Positions 24,531 through 32,613 of a DNA stretch of 64,000 bases are shown piece by piece (the first letter of the stretch is position 1; each line of letters opens with the position of its first letter). Below the pieces are notes generated by a model. That model did not search any database. It was not told the DNA's origin and saw nothing but the letters and a program-made list of their open reading frames with translations. Source of the stretch: Pseudomonas orientalis (GTDB lineage: Bacteria > Pseudomonadota > Gammaproteobacteria > Pseudomonadales > Pseudomonadaceae); assembly GCF_001439815.1 (NCBI RefSeq), contig NZ_JYLM01000001.1:620001-684000 (forward strand), read 5' to 3'. The position numbers and the translations under genes were made by a program.

Positions 24531-26767
24531 TCGATACATTCCCCGGCGCTTTGCGCACCACCGTGTTTTGCCTGGCCACCGCCGTTTCCCTCGGTGGCTG
24601 CGGCACATTCCCCGAGCATCTGGACCCGGACGAGGCCTTGTTGCACGAGGCGATGCAGGGCACCGGCGCGCAACGCCCGCCCGTCGACCCGGCCAGCGAG
24701 CAGGCCCCGGTCGATAACAGCCAGCCCCAGGCCAGGACACCGCCCCAGCGCCAATTGATTCGCGGCAACCAGCAGTTCGTGCGCCAACCCACAGCAGCGC
24801 CGGCCGACAAGGCAGAGGCGGGCGGCGACATCGTGTTCAACTTCGCCGACCAGCCGATCGAGGCGGTGATCAACAGCGTGATGGGCGACCTGCTGCATGA
24901 AAACTACAGCATTGCCCAGGGGGTGAAGGGCAATGTCAGCTTTTCCACCTCCAAACCGGTGAACAAGCAGCAGGCGCTGTCGATTCTGGAAACCCTGCTG
25001 TCGTGGACCGACAACGCCATGATCCAGCAGGGCAACCGCTATGTGATTTTGCCGGCCAACCAGGCGGTGGCGGGCAAGCTGGTGCCGCAGATGCGCGTGT
25101 CGCAACCGTCCAGCGGCCTGTCGGCGCGGCTGTTCCCGCTGCGTTATATCTCGGCCACCGAGATGCAGAAACTGCTCAAGCCGTTTGCCCGCGAGAATGC
25201 CTTTTTGCTGGTTGACCCGGCGCGCAATGTGCTGAGCCTGGCCGGTACGCCGGAAGAGCTGGCCAACTACCAGGACACCATCGACACGTTTGACGTGGAC
25301 TGGCTCAAGGGCATGTCGGTGGGCGTGTTCGGCCTGCAACGCGCCTCCGTCGCCGAACTGATGCCCGAGCTGCAAAAAATGTTCGGTCCTGACAGCGGCA
25401 TGCCGTTGGCGGGCATGGTGCGTTTTTTGCCGATCGAGCGGACCAACTCGGTGGTCGCGATTTCGTCGCAGCCACAGTACCTCAGCGAAGTCGGTGACTG
25501 GATTCACACCATCGACGAAGGCGGCGGCAACGAGCCGCAGATGTATGTGTACGACGTGCGCAACATGAAGGCCACCGACCTGGCCAAGTACCTGCGGCAG
25601 ATCTACGGCAGCGGCGCGATCAAGGACGACGCCCCGGCCAAGGTCGCGCCCGGTTTGCGCACCGCGACCCTGTCATCGCCCGGCACCAACAGCACGTCCG
25701 GCAACACGCCTGGCGGGCTGAGCGGCAACAGCAGCGGCATGGGCAACACCACCCAGCCTGCCAGCGAGGATGACGAGCAAGACACCCAGACCAGCGAAGA
25801 CACCGAAAGCGCCGACGACGGTAGCACGGCTGACGCGCCGGCCAAAAGCCTCGACGCCGGCACCCGCATCACCGCGCAAAAAAGCAGTAACCAGCTGCTG
25901 GTGCGCACGCGCCCGGTGCAGTGGAAGGAGATCGAATCGGCGATCAAACGCCTCGACAACCCGCCGCTGCAAGTGCAGATCGAGACGCGCATCCTTGAGG
26001 TCAAACTCACCGGTGAACTGGACCTGGGCGTGCAGTGGTACCTCGGCCGCCTGGCCGGCAATTCCACCAGCACCACAGTGGCGAACGCTTCCGGCAGCCA
26101 GGGCGCGCTGGGCGGTGGCGGGGCCGGGCTGGGGGCGGCGGATTCGTTGTTCTATTCCTTCGTCAGCTCCAACCTGCAAGTGGCCCTGCACGCCCTGGAA
26201 ACCAACGGCCGCACCCAGGTGCTGTCGGCGCCGTCGCTGGTGGTGATGAACAACCAGCCGGCGCAGATCCAGGTGGGCGATAACATTCCTATCAGCCAGA
26301 CCACGGTGAACACCGGTACTTCTGACACTACCTTGAGCAGTGTGGAGTATGTGCAGACGGGTGTGATATTGGATGTGGTGCCGCGCATCAATCCGGGTGG
26401 CCTGGTGTATATGGATATTCAGCAGCAGGTCAGCGATGCGCAGGACCAGGCGGCATCGAGTAATGACACGCCGAATAATCCGCGTATTTCCACACGCTCG
26501 GTGTCCACCCAGGTGGCGGTGCAGAGCGGGCAGACGGTGCTGCTGGGGGGGTTGATCAAGCAGGACAATGCGGACTCCGTCAGTGCCGTGCCGTACCTGG
26601 GCAAGATCCCCGGCTTGCGCTGGTTGTTCGGTAACACCAGCAAATCCAAGGACCGCACCGAGTTGATTGTGCTGATCACTCCCCGTGTGATCACCAGCAG
26701 CAGCCAGGCGCGGCAGGTGACGGATGATTATCGCCAGCAGATGCAGCTGCTCAAACCGGCTAACTGA
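24527..26767 (+). CDS. gspD: Type II secretion outer-membrane secretin GspD (lipoprotein)
   Basis: This 746-aa protein forms the outer-membrane exit channel. The TTG start overlaps the previous stop (TTGA). The signal peptide ends in lipobox LGGC (Cys25), so the secretin is itself lipidated, as in HxcQ-type 'liposecretins' that do not need a pilotin. N0-N3 domains are visible (IVFNFADQPIEAVINSVMGD; ARLFPLRYISATEMQKLLKPF). The N2/N3 region carries an ~80-residue acidic, low-complexity insertion (Gly/Asn/Ser-rich, then Glu/Asp/Thr-rich, about residues 380-450). The secretin core ends with the conserved VPYLGKIPGLRWLFG and LIVLITPRVI. Confidence 0.95.
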   Translation: MIDTFPGALRTTVFCLATAVSLGGCGTFPEHLDPDEALLHEAMQGTGAQRPPVDPASEQAPVDNSQPQARTPPQRQLIRGNQQFVRQPTAAPADKAEAGGDIVFNFADQPIEAVINSVMGDLLHENYSIAQGVKGNVSFSTSKPVNKQQALSILETLLSWTDNAMIQQGNRYVILPANQAVAGKLVPQMRVSQPSSGLSARLFPLRYISATEMQKLLKPFARENAFLLVDPARNVLSLAGTPEELANYQDTIDTFDVDWLKGMSVGVFGLQRASVAELMPELQKMFGPDSGMPLAGMVRFLPIERTNSVVAISSQPQYLSEVGDWIHTIDEGGGNEPQMYVYDVRNMKATDLAKYLRQIYGSGAIKDDAPAKVAPGLRTATLSSPGTNSTSGNTPGGLSGNSSGMGNTTQPASEDDEQDTQTSEDTESADDGSTADAPAKSLDAGTRITAQKSSNQLLVRTRPVQWKEIESAIKRLDNPPLQVQIETRILEVKLTGELDLGVQWYLGRLAGNSTSTTVANASGSQGALGGGGAGLGAADSLFYSFVSSNLQVALHALETNGRTQVLSAPSLVVMNNQPAQIQVGDNIPISQTTVNTGTSDTTLSSVEYVQTGVILDVVPRINPGGLVYMDIQQQVSDAQDQAASSNDTPNNPRISTRSVSTQVAVQSGQTVLLGGLIKQDNADSVSAVPYLGKIPGLRWLFGNTSKSKDRTELIVLITPRVITSSSQARQVTDDYRQQMQLLKPAN

Positions 26768-26781
26768 AGGAACGTGGTTAA

Positions 26782-27183
26782 AAATGTGGGAGGGGGCTTG
26801 CCCCCGATGGCGGCCTCAGGACCGACCAGGATGTTGGATCAGATCGAGTACATATCCGTTTCTGTGGTAACGGCTACTTAGGGTTCCGCTTTTACAGCGG
26901 CTCACTTTTGAAAAGCGCAAAAGTAAGCAAAACGCTCTTGCCCCACCACTCGGCACCTCGCCCAGGCTCGGTGTGCCCGAACGCAGGCTTGAATCCGTGG
27001 GCCGCCGCAATGGGCCATCCATGGCCCAGTGCGGCTAACCCGGCGTCCTGCCGGGTTGCCCACGGATTCAAGCCTGCGTTCGGCCAGCGTGGTTTAACGG
27101 GGCGCCTAAGATCAAGAGCCAGATCAAGATCAAGATCGACTCGCTTCGCATCGTGGTTACGGTTGAGCGCTACAGAGTTGTGT
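26782..27183 (+). repeat. ~400-bp structured repeat, copy 2 (direct orientation)
   Basis: This is the second copy of the unit at 12576-12981, in the same orientation, directly after gspD. The three-way-junction module is at 26977-27083: P1 25 bp (26977-27001 with 27059-27083, perfect), P2 15 pairs (27004-27018 with 27021-27035, again with one A-G mismatch) and P3 8 bp (27037-27044 with 27050-27057). Relative to copy 1, P2 has three double substitutions that all keep base pairing. The two copies bracket the GH3 gene and the whole secretion operon. Confidence 0.9.
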
Positions 27184-27250
27184 CGATACCTATGTTTCGT
27201 TCGCTTAACTGACAGGCATTAGGACTTACCCCCGATAGCGGTGTGTCAGA
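27184..27250. repeat. Degenerate type-A REP remnant with CTTAACTGA(C/A)GGCATT arm
   Basis: The sequence CGTTCGCTTAACTGACAGGC followed by ATTAGGACTTACCCCCGATAG is a mutated version of the arm and REP seen at 13198-13230 and 11625-11659. No protein-coding content is seen up to the structured leader at 27474. Bases 27251-27473 show nothing recognisable apart from presumably holding the DUF6124 promoter. Confidence 0.55.
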
Positions 27251-27473
27251 TTGAAGATCTATTCACTGACCCTCCCTCATCGGGGCCCCTCCTTCCATAA
27301 TTGGAGCTCAGATTATTCCCACAAGGCTTTCAGGTTGTCGCTCGGAACCCTGCTGACTAACCTCCTAGCCGTCGCTGCCGATTCAGCGGCCGGATTTGAC
27401 CGTCCGACTTCCGAGGTGCACCTGTGGCAACATCGACTCAGGCGTTTTTTTCACGTCTGTTGTATCGTGTCGC

Positions 27474-27603
27474 GGCAGTTGTACGCGGGATACCTTCGGG
27501 TATGCCGGTGTTCCTCGAACCGGTCGGTCAACCCGCGTATAGCTGCCACCCTCTTTCGTTTGACCGCGAATCGTGGCGGCTCCATTCCCCGAGGAGTTTC
27601 ATC
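27474..27603 (+). promoter_or_regulatory. Structured 5' leader of the DUF6124 gene (candidate cis-regulatory RNA)
   Basis: A 16-pair continuous stem (27474-27489 with 27532-27547, two G-U pairs) closes two hairpins: ATACC-TTCG-GGTAT (27490-27503, a UUCG tetraloop) and CCGG...CCGG around GTTCCTCGAA (27505-27523). The 3' strand of the closing stem (GCTGCCAC, 27542-27549) can instead pair with GTGGCGGC (27573-27580), an exclusive alternative. CTCC at 27580-27583 can pair with GGAG of the Shine-Dalgarno sequence GAGGAG (27591-27596). G-U pairs and the UUCG loop argue for function as RNA. Confidence 0.6.
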
Positions 27604-27858
27604 ATGATCAAAGACAGCCCCAACCCGCCAAGCTCTCCAGAATACGAAGGGCTCTTCACGCTTCGCGCCAACCTGGACACGGAAACCCTACTGGTCAACG
27701 CTTCCCAGGATCTAGCTTCCATCAGCGATATCGCCACCCACCTGGCCTTTGAAATAGAAGGCGCCCAACGCAACGTCGCCCTGGGCATATGCCGAATGCT
27801 CGAAGGCGTCCAACAGCTGGTCGACAAGGCATTGGACAAAACCCATCCAGCCGCCTGA
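27604..27858 (+). CDS. DUF6124 family protein (84 aa)
   Basis: This is a small cytoplasmic protein of a family common in fluorescent pseudomonads and of unknown function. The ATG follows GAGGAGTTTCATC, a strong ribosome-binding site. Sequence features are a proline-rich start (MIKDSPNPPSSPEYEG), LFTLRANLDTETLLVNASQD, then one long helix (LASISDIATHLAFEIEGAQR ... RMLEGVQQLVDKALD). There is no signal peptide, membrane segment or cysteine pair (one Cys). The frame is open upstream through the structured leader but that part is better read as RNA. A REPIN follows 13 bases after the stop. Confidence 0.8.
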   Translation: MIKDSPNPPSSPEYEGLFTLRANLDTETLLVNASQDLASISDIATHLAFEIEGAQRNVALGICRMLEGVQQLVDKALDKTHPAA

Positions 27859-27871
27859 GCACAGTTAAAAA

Positions 27872-27962
27872 TGTGGGAGGGGGCTTGCCCCCGATGGCAG
27901 AGGGTCAGCTACAAATTTATCAACTGACACTCCCTCATCGGGGGCAAGCCCCCTCCCACATT
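27872..27962. repeat. Type-A REPIN
   Basis: Inverted pair of type-A REPs: ATGTGGGAGGGGGCTTGCCC at the left and GGGCAAGCCCCCTCCCACAT at the right, ~45 bases apart. It lies directly behind the DUF6124 gene and probably marks its 3' end. Confidence 0.9.
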
Positions 27963-28013
27963 TCCAACCGAGTTCCAGCATTAGACATCGGTCGGCTACC
28001 AGGCCGTCGCGCT

Positions 28014-28100
28014 TCTGCTTTTGATCTTAGGCGCCCCGAGCCTAGGCGAGGTGGCGGAACCCTAAGCAGCCGTTACCTAAACAACGGATATGTGCTCAGT
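28014..28100 (-). repeat. ~400-bp structured repeat, copy 3: inverted, internally deleted
   Basis: Read on the minus strand this matches copy 2 from ACATATCCGTT through GTAACGGCT-CTTAGGGTTCCGC. It then jumps to ACCTCGCC-AGGCTCGG, and jumps again to GGGGCGCCTAAGATCAA. The second gap removes exactly the three-way-junction module, the first removes the CACTTTTGAAAAGCGCAAAAG block. It is therefore a deletion derivative of the repeat. Confidence 0.75.
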
Positions 28101-28444
28101 AAAACATCAAATATATGAATAAAAACGCAAAGAAATAATGAAATACAAGAATATTAGCTTATGCCCAAATAGCATTATATTTTTAAAATCCATTCCGTTA
28201 TGTTTGATCGCAACAGCCTACCCCTGACCCCGGATGGTACCCAGCGTGATTCAGATTCTGCGCACCTGACGGGGTAATTCCCCCGCAGCAGAATCGTTGG
28301 AACGGAGTTCGACGTATGTTGCCACTTCAAACCCCTCGCTCGCCCCACACCTAGTTCAAACCGCACCTGCACCTTCAACACCGGCCATGCCGCGCCAGGC
28401 GCGTGCCTGCCCGACCCTGCGATTTGAAAAAACCGGGAATAGCG
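28101..28444 (+). promoter_or_regulatory. AT-rich promoter region and leader of the TonB/ABC/amine-oxidase operon
   Basis: The first ~110 bases are very AT-rich and have no coding character. Closer to the receptor gene is a two-tier stem: GATTCTG (28254-28260) with CAGAATC (28289-28295), and inside it CGGGG (28270-28274) with CCCCG (28281-28285). No T-run follows. It may be a leader RNA element or an operator dyad. Confidence 0.4.
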
Positions 28445-30838
28445 ATGAAGCATGTTCTACCCCCCACCGCCGCCTTGACCTTGTCCCTGCTGGCCGCTGC
28501 GGTCCAGGCCCAGGACGACAGCACCCTGTCCACCGTCGTCGTCACCGGCAACCGTGGCGCCGAGCAGCGCACCGTCACCAGCAGCGCAGTGCCGATCGAT
28601 GTGGTCAGCGCCAAACAGCTGCAAAGCACCGGCAAGCCCGGTTTGATGGAAGCCTTGAGCGCGGTGATCCCCTCGCTGACCCTGCCGGAAAAAACCGGCT
28701 GGGACGCCAGCGGTATCGCCCGTGCTCCCAACCTGCGTGGCCTGAGCGCCGCCGAAGTGCTGGTGCTGGTCAACGGCAAGCGCCGCCACACCAGCGCCAC
28801 CCTGAACATCAACGGCATCAACACCGGCGCCGCACCGGCTGACCTGGACCTGATCCCCATCAGCGCCATCGACCATGTGGAAGTGCTGCGCGATGGCGCC
28901 GCCGCCCAATACGGTTCCGACGCCATCGCCGGGGTGATCAACGTGATCCTCAAGGCCGATACCCGCGGCACCTCGGTGACCCACGCGGGCCAAGGCTATG
29001 ACGGCAAGAAGCAGACCGTGCAGCAAAGCCTCAACAAAGGCTTCGAAATCGGCGACGGCGGCATCGTGCAACTGGCCCTGGATGCGCGCAGCCAGAATGA
29101 CGACAACAAGGCCAGCGCCAACGGCTACACCTATGAACAAGCCTACGGCCTGGCCGGCAAGTCCACCTACGGCGGCTACGGCACGCCCAAGACCAACCTG
29201 CTGACCCTGGGCTACAACGCCGAACTGCCGATCGACGACAGCCTCAGCCTGTACTCCTTCACCACCTACTCGCGGCGCAAGGCCGAGCAGGGCCAGAACT
29301 TCCGCCTGCCGACCATCACCAACACCATCACCACCGGGCCCAATGGCTATCCTTCCGGCTACACGCCCACCTGGTACATCGACGAAGACGATTTCCAGGC
29401 GGCCATCGGCGGCAAGGGCACCGTGGGCGAGTGGGACTGGGATCTGTCCACCACCTACGGGCGCAACGAGGCGGAGCAGGGCACCACCCACAACCAGAAC
29501 CCGTCCCTGGGCGAGGCCACGCCGAACAGCTTCACCTCCGGCACGTGGATTTCCACCGAGCTGACCACCAACCTGGACTTCAAGCGCGGCTTCGATATCG
29601 GCCTGCAAAAGCCGCTGGACCTGTCCTATGGCTTCGAGCACCGGCGCGATACCTATGAGGTGCAGGCCGGTGACTACGCGTCCTATGCCAACGGCGGTTA
29701 CTGCGTGGCGCCGGGCAATTGCGCCTCGTCCGGGGCCCAGGTCACCAACGGCATTTCCCCCGACGAAGCAAGCAGCGCCTCGCGCAACAGCGTCGCCGGG
29801 TATGTCGATGCGGGCTTCAACCCGCTGCCGGACTGGTACGTCGGCACCGCCGTGCGTTATGAGCATTACAACCAGGGGGTGGGCGCCACCCGCAGCGGCA
29901 AGCTGACCACGCGCTATGACTTCACGCCGCAAGTGGCCGTACGTGCCACCGTGAGCAACGGCTTTCGTGCGCCGTCCCTGGCCAACAGCCTGTTCAGTGC
30001 GCGCTCGACCACCTATGGCGTGGTGGACGGGGTGTACCAGTCGATCAACTACGGCGTCCTGCCGGTCGGATCGGCGGCGGCCAGGGCCCTGGGCGCCGAG
30101 GACCTGAAGCCCGAACGCTCGACCAACTTCAGCCTCGGTTTGACCCTCACCCCCACCGACCGCCTGAGCTTCACCGCCGACGCCTACGTGATCAACCTGC
30201 GCGACCGCATCACCCTCACCGGCACCCTGCTGGGGCCCGAAGTCAGCCAGGTGTTGCAGAACAACGGCGTCAACTCCACCTCCGGCGGCCAGTACTTTAT
30301 CAACGGGGCCGACACCCGCACCAAGGGCCTGGACCTGGTCAGCAGCTACAACCAGGACCTGGGCACGTTCGGCGCGGTGAAGTGGACCGCCGCGTTCAAC
30401 TGGAACCAGACCAGAATCCTCAATTACAAGCAGTCGACCAATATCCTCGGCACTTCCTATGAGCTGATGGACCGCCAGGCGCGCAACCTGATCACCGGCG
30501 TACAACCGAGCACCAAGCTGATCCTCGGCGGCGACTGGAGCCTCGGGCGTTTCAACCTGAACCTGGCCCTGACGCGCTACGGCGCCTACAAGGAAGTCAA
30601 CGCGTCGGCCGATCGCGAGCTGGACCGGGTCTACAGCGCCAAATGGATCACCGACCTCGACCTTGGCTACGACCTCACCAAAGACCTCAACGTGGCCATC
30701 GGCGCCAAGAACCTCTTCGACCTCTACCCCAAGAAACAAGGCGTGCCGAGCAGCACCATGCTCGCCAGCTACGGCACCTATTCGCCCTACGGTTTTACCG
30801 GCGGGTACTACTACACCCGGCTGACTTATGCCTTCTAA
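28445..30838 (+). CDS. TonB-dependent receptor (non-siderophore type), first gene of a catabolic operon
   Basis: This is a 797-aa outer-membrane transporter. The ATG at 28445 gives a signal peptide (MKHVLPPTAALTLSLLAAAV, then QAQDD) followed by a TonB-box-like DSTLSTVVVTGNR. The plug contains PNLRGLSAAEVLVLVNGKRRH and IDHVEVLRDGAAAQYGSDAI, which is the pattern of the large BtuB/CirA-like group often used for organic nutrients rather than ferric siderophores. The barrel ends YYYTRLTYAF. It lies 19 bases before an ABC permease gene, so uptake across the outer membrane, periplasmic capture, inner-membrane import and oxidation seem to be encoded together. Confidence 0.93.
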   Translation: MKHVLPPTAALTLSLLAAAVQAQDDSTLSTVVVTGNRGAEQRTVTSSAVPIDVVSAKQLQSTGKPGLMEALSAVIPSLTLPEKTGWDASGIARAPNLRGLSAAEVLVLVNGKRRHTSATLNINGINTGAAPADLDLIPISAIDHVEVLRDGAAAQYGSDAIAGVINVILKADTRGTSVTHAGQGYDGKKQTVQQSLNKGFEIGDGGIVQLALDARSQNDDNKASANGYTYEQAYGLAGKSTYGGYGTPKTNLLTLGYNAELPIDDSLSLYSFTTYSRRKAEQGQNFRLPTITNTITTGPNGYPSGYTPTWYIDEDDFQAAIGGKGTVGEWDWDLSTTYGRNEAEQGTTHNQNPSLGEATPNSFTSGTWISTELTTNLDFKRGFDIGLQKPLDLSYGFEHRRDTYEVQAGDYASYANGGYCVAPGNCASSGAQVTNGISPDEASSASRNSVAGYVDAGFNPLPDWYVGTAVRYEHYNQGVGATRSGKLTTRYDFTPQVAVRATVSNGFRAPSLANSLFSARSTTYGVVDGVYQSINYGVLPVGSAAARALGAEDLKPERSTNFSLGLTLTPTDRLSFTADAYVINLRDRITLTGTLLGPEVSQVLQNNGVNSTSGGQYFINGADTRTKGLDLVSSYNQDLGTFGAVKWTAAFNWNQTRILNYKQSTNILGTSYELMDRQARNLITGVQPSTKLILGGDWSLGRFNLNLALTRYGAYKEVNASADRELDRVYSAKWITDLDLGYDLTKDLNVAIGAKNLFDLYPKKQGVPSSTMLASYGTYSPYGFTGGYYYTRLTYAF

Positions 30839-30857
30839 GACCTGCGAGGAATAGACC

Positions 30858-31829
30858 ATGCCCATTGTCGCCAAACCCTTCGACCTGATCGATGAAGTCA
30901 ACCCTTACCCGCGTCACCAGCGCCGTGTCGCCACGCCGATCAAGGCCTTGCAGGTAGTGCCGGCCCGGCATCCCTGGCGCTGGGCCGGGTCGATCTTTGC
31001 CGCGCTGGTGCTGCTCGCCATCGTGCATTCCCTGGCCACCAACCCGCGCTGGGAGTGGGACGTGTTCGGCCAGTGGTTCTTCTCGCCCTCGGTGCTGCGT
31101 GGCTTGGGGCAGACGTTGTTGCTGACGCTGCTGAGCACGCTGTTCAGCATTATCCTCGGCACCGCGCTGGCCCTGGCGCGGTTGTCCGGTTCGCCGTTGC
31201 TGGCGGCGCTGGCCTGGGGCTATATCTGGTTTTTCCGCTCGATGCCGGCGCTGCTGGTGCTGATCATCCTCTACAACTTTGCCTACCTGTACGACCACAT
31301 CGTGGTCGGTGTGCCGTTCACCGAGGTGGTGTTCGCCGAGTGGTCGACGGTGGATGTCCTCAGTCAATTTACCGTGGCCGTGCTGGGCTTGAGCCTGATG
31401 CAGGCGGCGTATGCGGCGGAGATCATTCGTGGCGGCCTGATCGGTGTGGAGGCCGGCCAGCATGAAGCAGCGGCGGCGCTGGGGCTGCCGGCGTCGCGCC
31501 GCATCTTTCGCATCATCCTGCCCCAGGCACTGCGCTCGATTCTGCCGTCGGGGTTCAACGAGATCATCGGCCTGGTCAAGGGCACGTCCATTGTCTACGT
31601 GCTGGCCCTGCCGGAGCTGTTTTACACCGTGCAGGTCATCTACAACCGTACCCAGGCGGTGATCCCGCTGCTGATCGTGGCCACGGTGTGGTACCTGATC
31701 ATCACCACCGTACTGACCAGCGCCCAGTATTACGTCGAGCGCCATTTCGCCCGAGGTACCGCGCGCGTGCTGCCGCCGACACCGCTGCAGCGACTGCGCG
31801 ATTGGCTCAAGGAGAAAGCCCATGGCTGA
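30858..31829 (+). CDS. Polar amino-acid-type ABC transporter permease
   Basis: This 323-aa inner-membrane permease belongs to the HisM/GlnP family. The N-terminus has a ~45-residue cytoplasmic extension (VAKPFDLIDEVNPYPRHQRR). Hydrophobic helices and the ABC-coupling EAA loop (HEAAAALGLPASRRIFRIIL) are present. Ribosome-binding site GAGGAAT precedes the ATG. A single permease encoded with one ATPase suggests a homodimeric channel. It overlaps the ATPase gene by eight bases. Confidence 0.92.
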   Translation: MPIVAKPFDLIDEVNPYPRHQRRVATPIKALQVVPARHPWRWAGSIFAALVLLAIVHSLATNPRWEWDVFGQWFFSPSVLRGLGQTLLLTLLSTLFSIILGTALALARLSGSPLLAALAWGYIWFFRSMPALLVLIILYNFAYLYDHIVVGVPFTEVVFAEWSTVDVLSQFTVAVLGLSLMQAAYAAEIIRGGLIGVEAGQHEAAAALGLPASRRIFRIILPQALRSILPSGFNEIIGLVKGTSIVYVLALPELFYTVQVIYNRTQAVIPLLIVATVWYLIITTVLTSAQYYVERHFARGTARVLPPTPLQRLRDWLKEKAHG

Positions 31830-32595
31830 GGCACGCGCAGGGCGTATCCAGATCCAGGGCGTCGGCAAGCGCTTTGGCAACCAGCAGGTGCTCGACAACA
31901 TCGACCTGACGATTGATCCGGGCAAGGTCACGGTGATCCTCGGGCCGTCCGGCTCGGGCAAGTCCACCTTGCTGCGAACCATCAATCATCTGGAGAAGAT
32001 CGACAGCGGGCATATCACCATCGACGGTGAGTACGTCGGCTATCGGCGCAAGGGCGATCTGCTGTTTGAGCTCAAGGAGCGCGAGATTCTCAAGCGACGC
32101 ATCGACGTGGGCTTCGTGTTCCAGAACTTCAACCTGTTCCCGCACCTGACCGCCTGGGAAAACATCGCCGAAGCGCCGTTGGCCCACAAGCGCTGGAGCA
32201 AGGCCCGGTCCCGGGACAACGCCGCCGAGTTGCTGGCCAAGGTCGGCCTGGCGGACAAGCTCGATGCCTACCCGCGCCAGCTCTCCGGTGGTCAGCAACA
32301 GCGCGTCGCCATCGCCCGCGCCCTGGCACTGGACCCCAAGGTACTGCTGTTCGACGAACCCACCTCGGCCCTCGACCCGGAACTGGTGGGCGAAGTGCTC
32401 GACGTGATCAAGGGCCTGACCCGATTGGGCGTGACCCTGGTGATCGTCACCCACGAAATCGGCTTTGCCCGCGAGGTGGCTGACCACGTGGTGTTTCTCT
32501 GCGACGGCCAGTTGATCGAAGAAGGCCCGCCCGAACAGATCTTGCGCCAACCCCGACATCCCCGCACCCAGGCCTTTCTCGGCAAGGTGCTTTAG
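31822..32595 (+). CDS. Amino-acid-type ABC transporter ATP-binding protein
   Basis: This 257-aa ATPase has Walker A GPSGSGKST (~residue 36), Q-loop VFQNFNLFPHLTAWEN, signature LSGGQQQRVAIARAL, Walker B VLLFDEPTSALDPE and H-loop VIVTHEI. These fit the GlnQ/HisP subfamily. The stretch GYRRKGDLLFELKEREILKR between Walker A and the Q-loop is longer than in GlnQ. It energises import by the neighbouring permease. Confidence 0.95.
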   Translation: MAEARAGRIQIQGVGKRFGNQQVLDNIDLTIDPGKVTVILGPSGSGKSTLLRTINHLEKIDSGHITIDGEYVGYRRKGDLLFELKEREILKRRIDVGFVFQNFNLFPHLTAWENIAEAPLAHKRWSKARSRDNAAELLAKVGLADKLDAYPRQLSGGQQQRVAIARALALDPKVLLFDEPTSALDPELVGEVLDVIKGLTRLGVTLVIVTHEIGFAREVADHVVFLCDGQLIEEGPPEQILRQPRHPRTQAFLGKVL

Positions 32596-32613
32596 TTCAA
32601 GGAGTGACTGCCC

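Noticed and set aside
27424..27603. Protein-coding reading of the DUF6124 leader (in-frame upstream ATG)
   Set aside because: The ATG at 27604 has a strong ribosome-binding site and matches the small family length; the upstream part shows extensive pairing with G-U pairs instead of protein character.
28457..30901. Very long minus-strand open frame opposite the TonB receptor (similarly 9077-11086 and 33648-35108)
   Set aside because: Gly/Val/Ala/His-rich translations without domains, typical antisense shadows of GC-rich codons.
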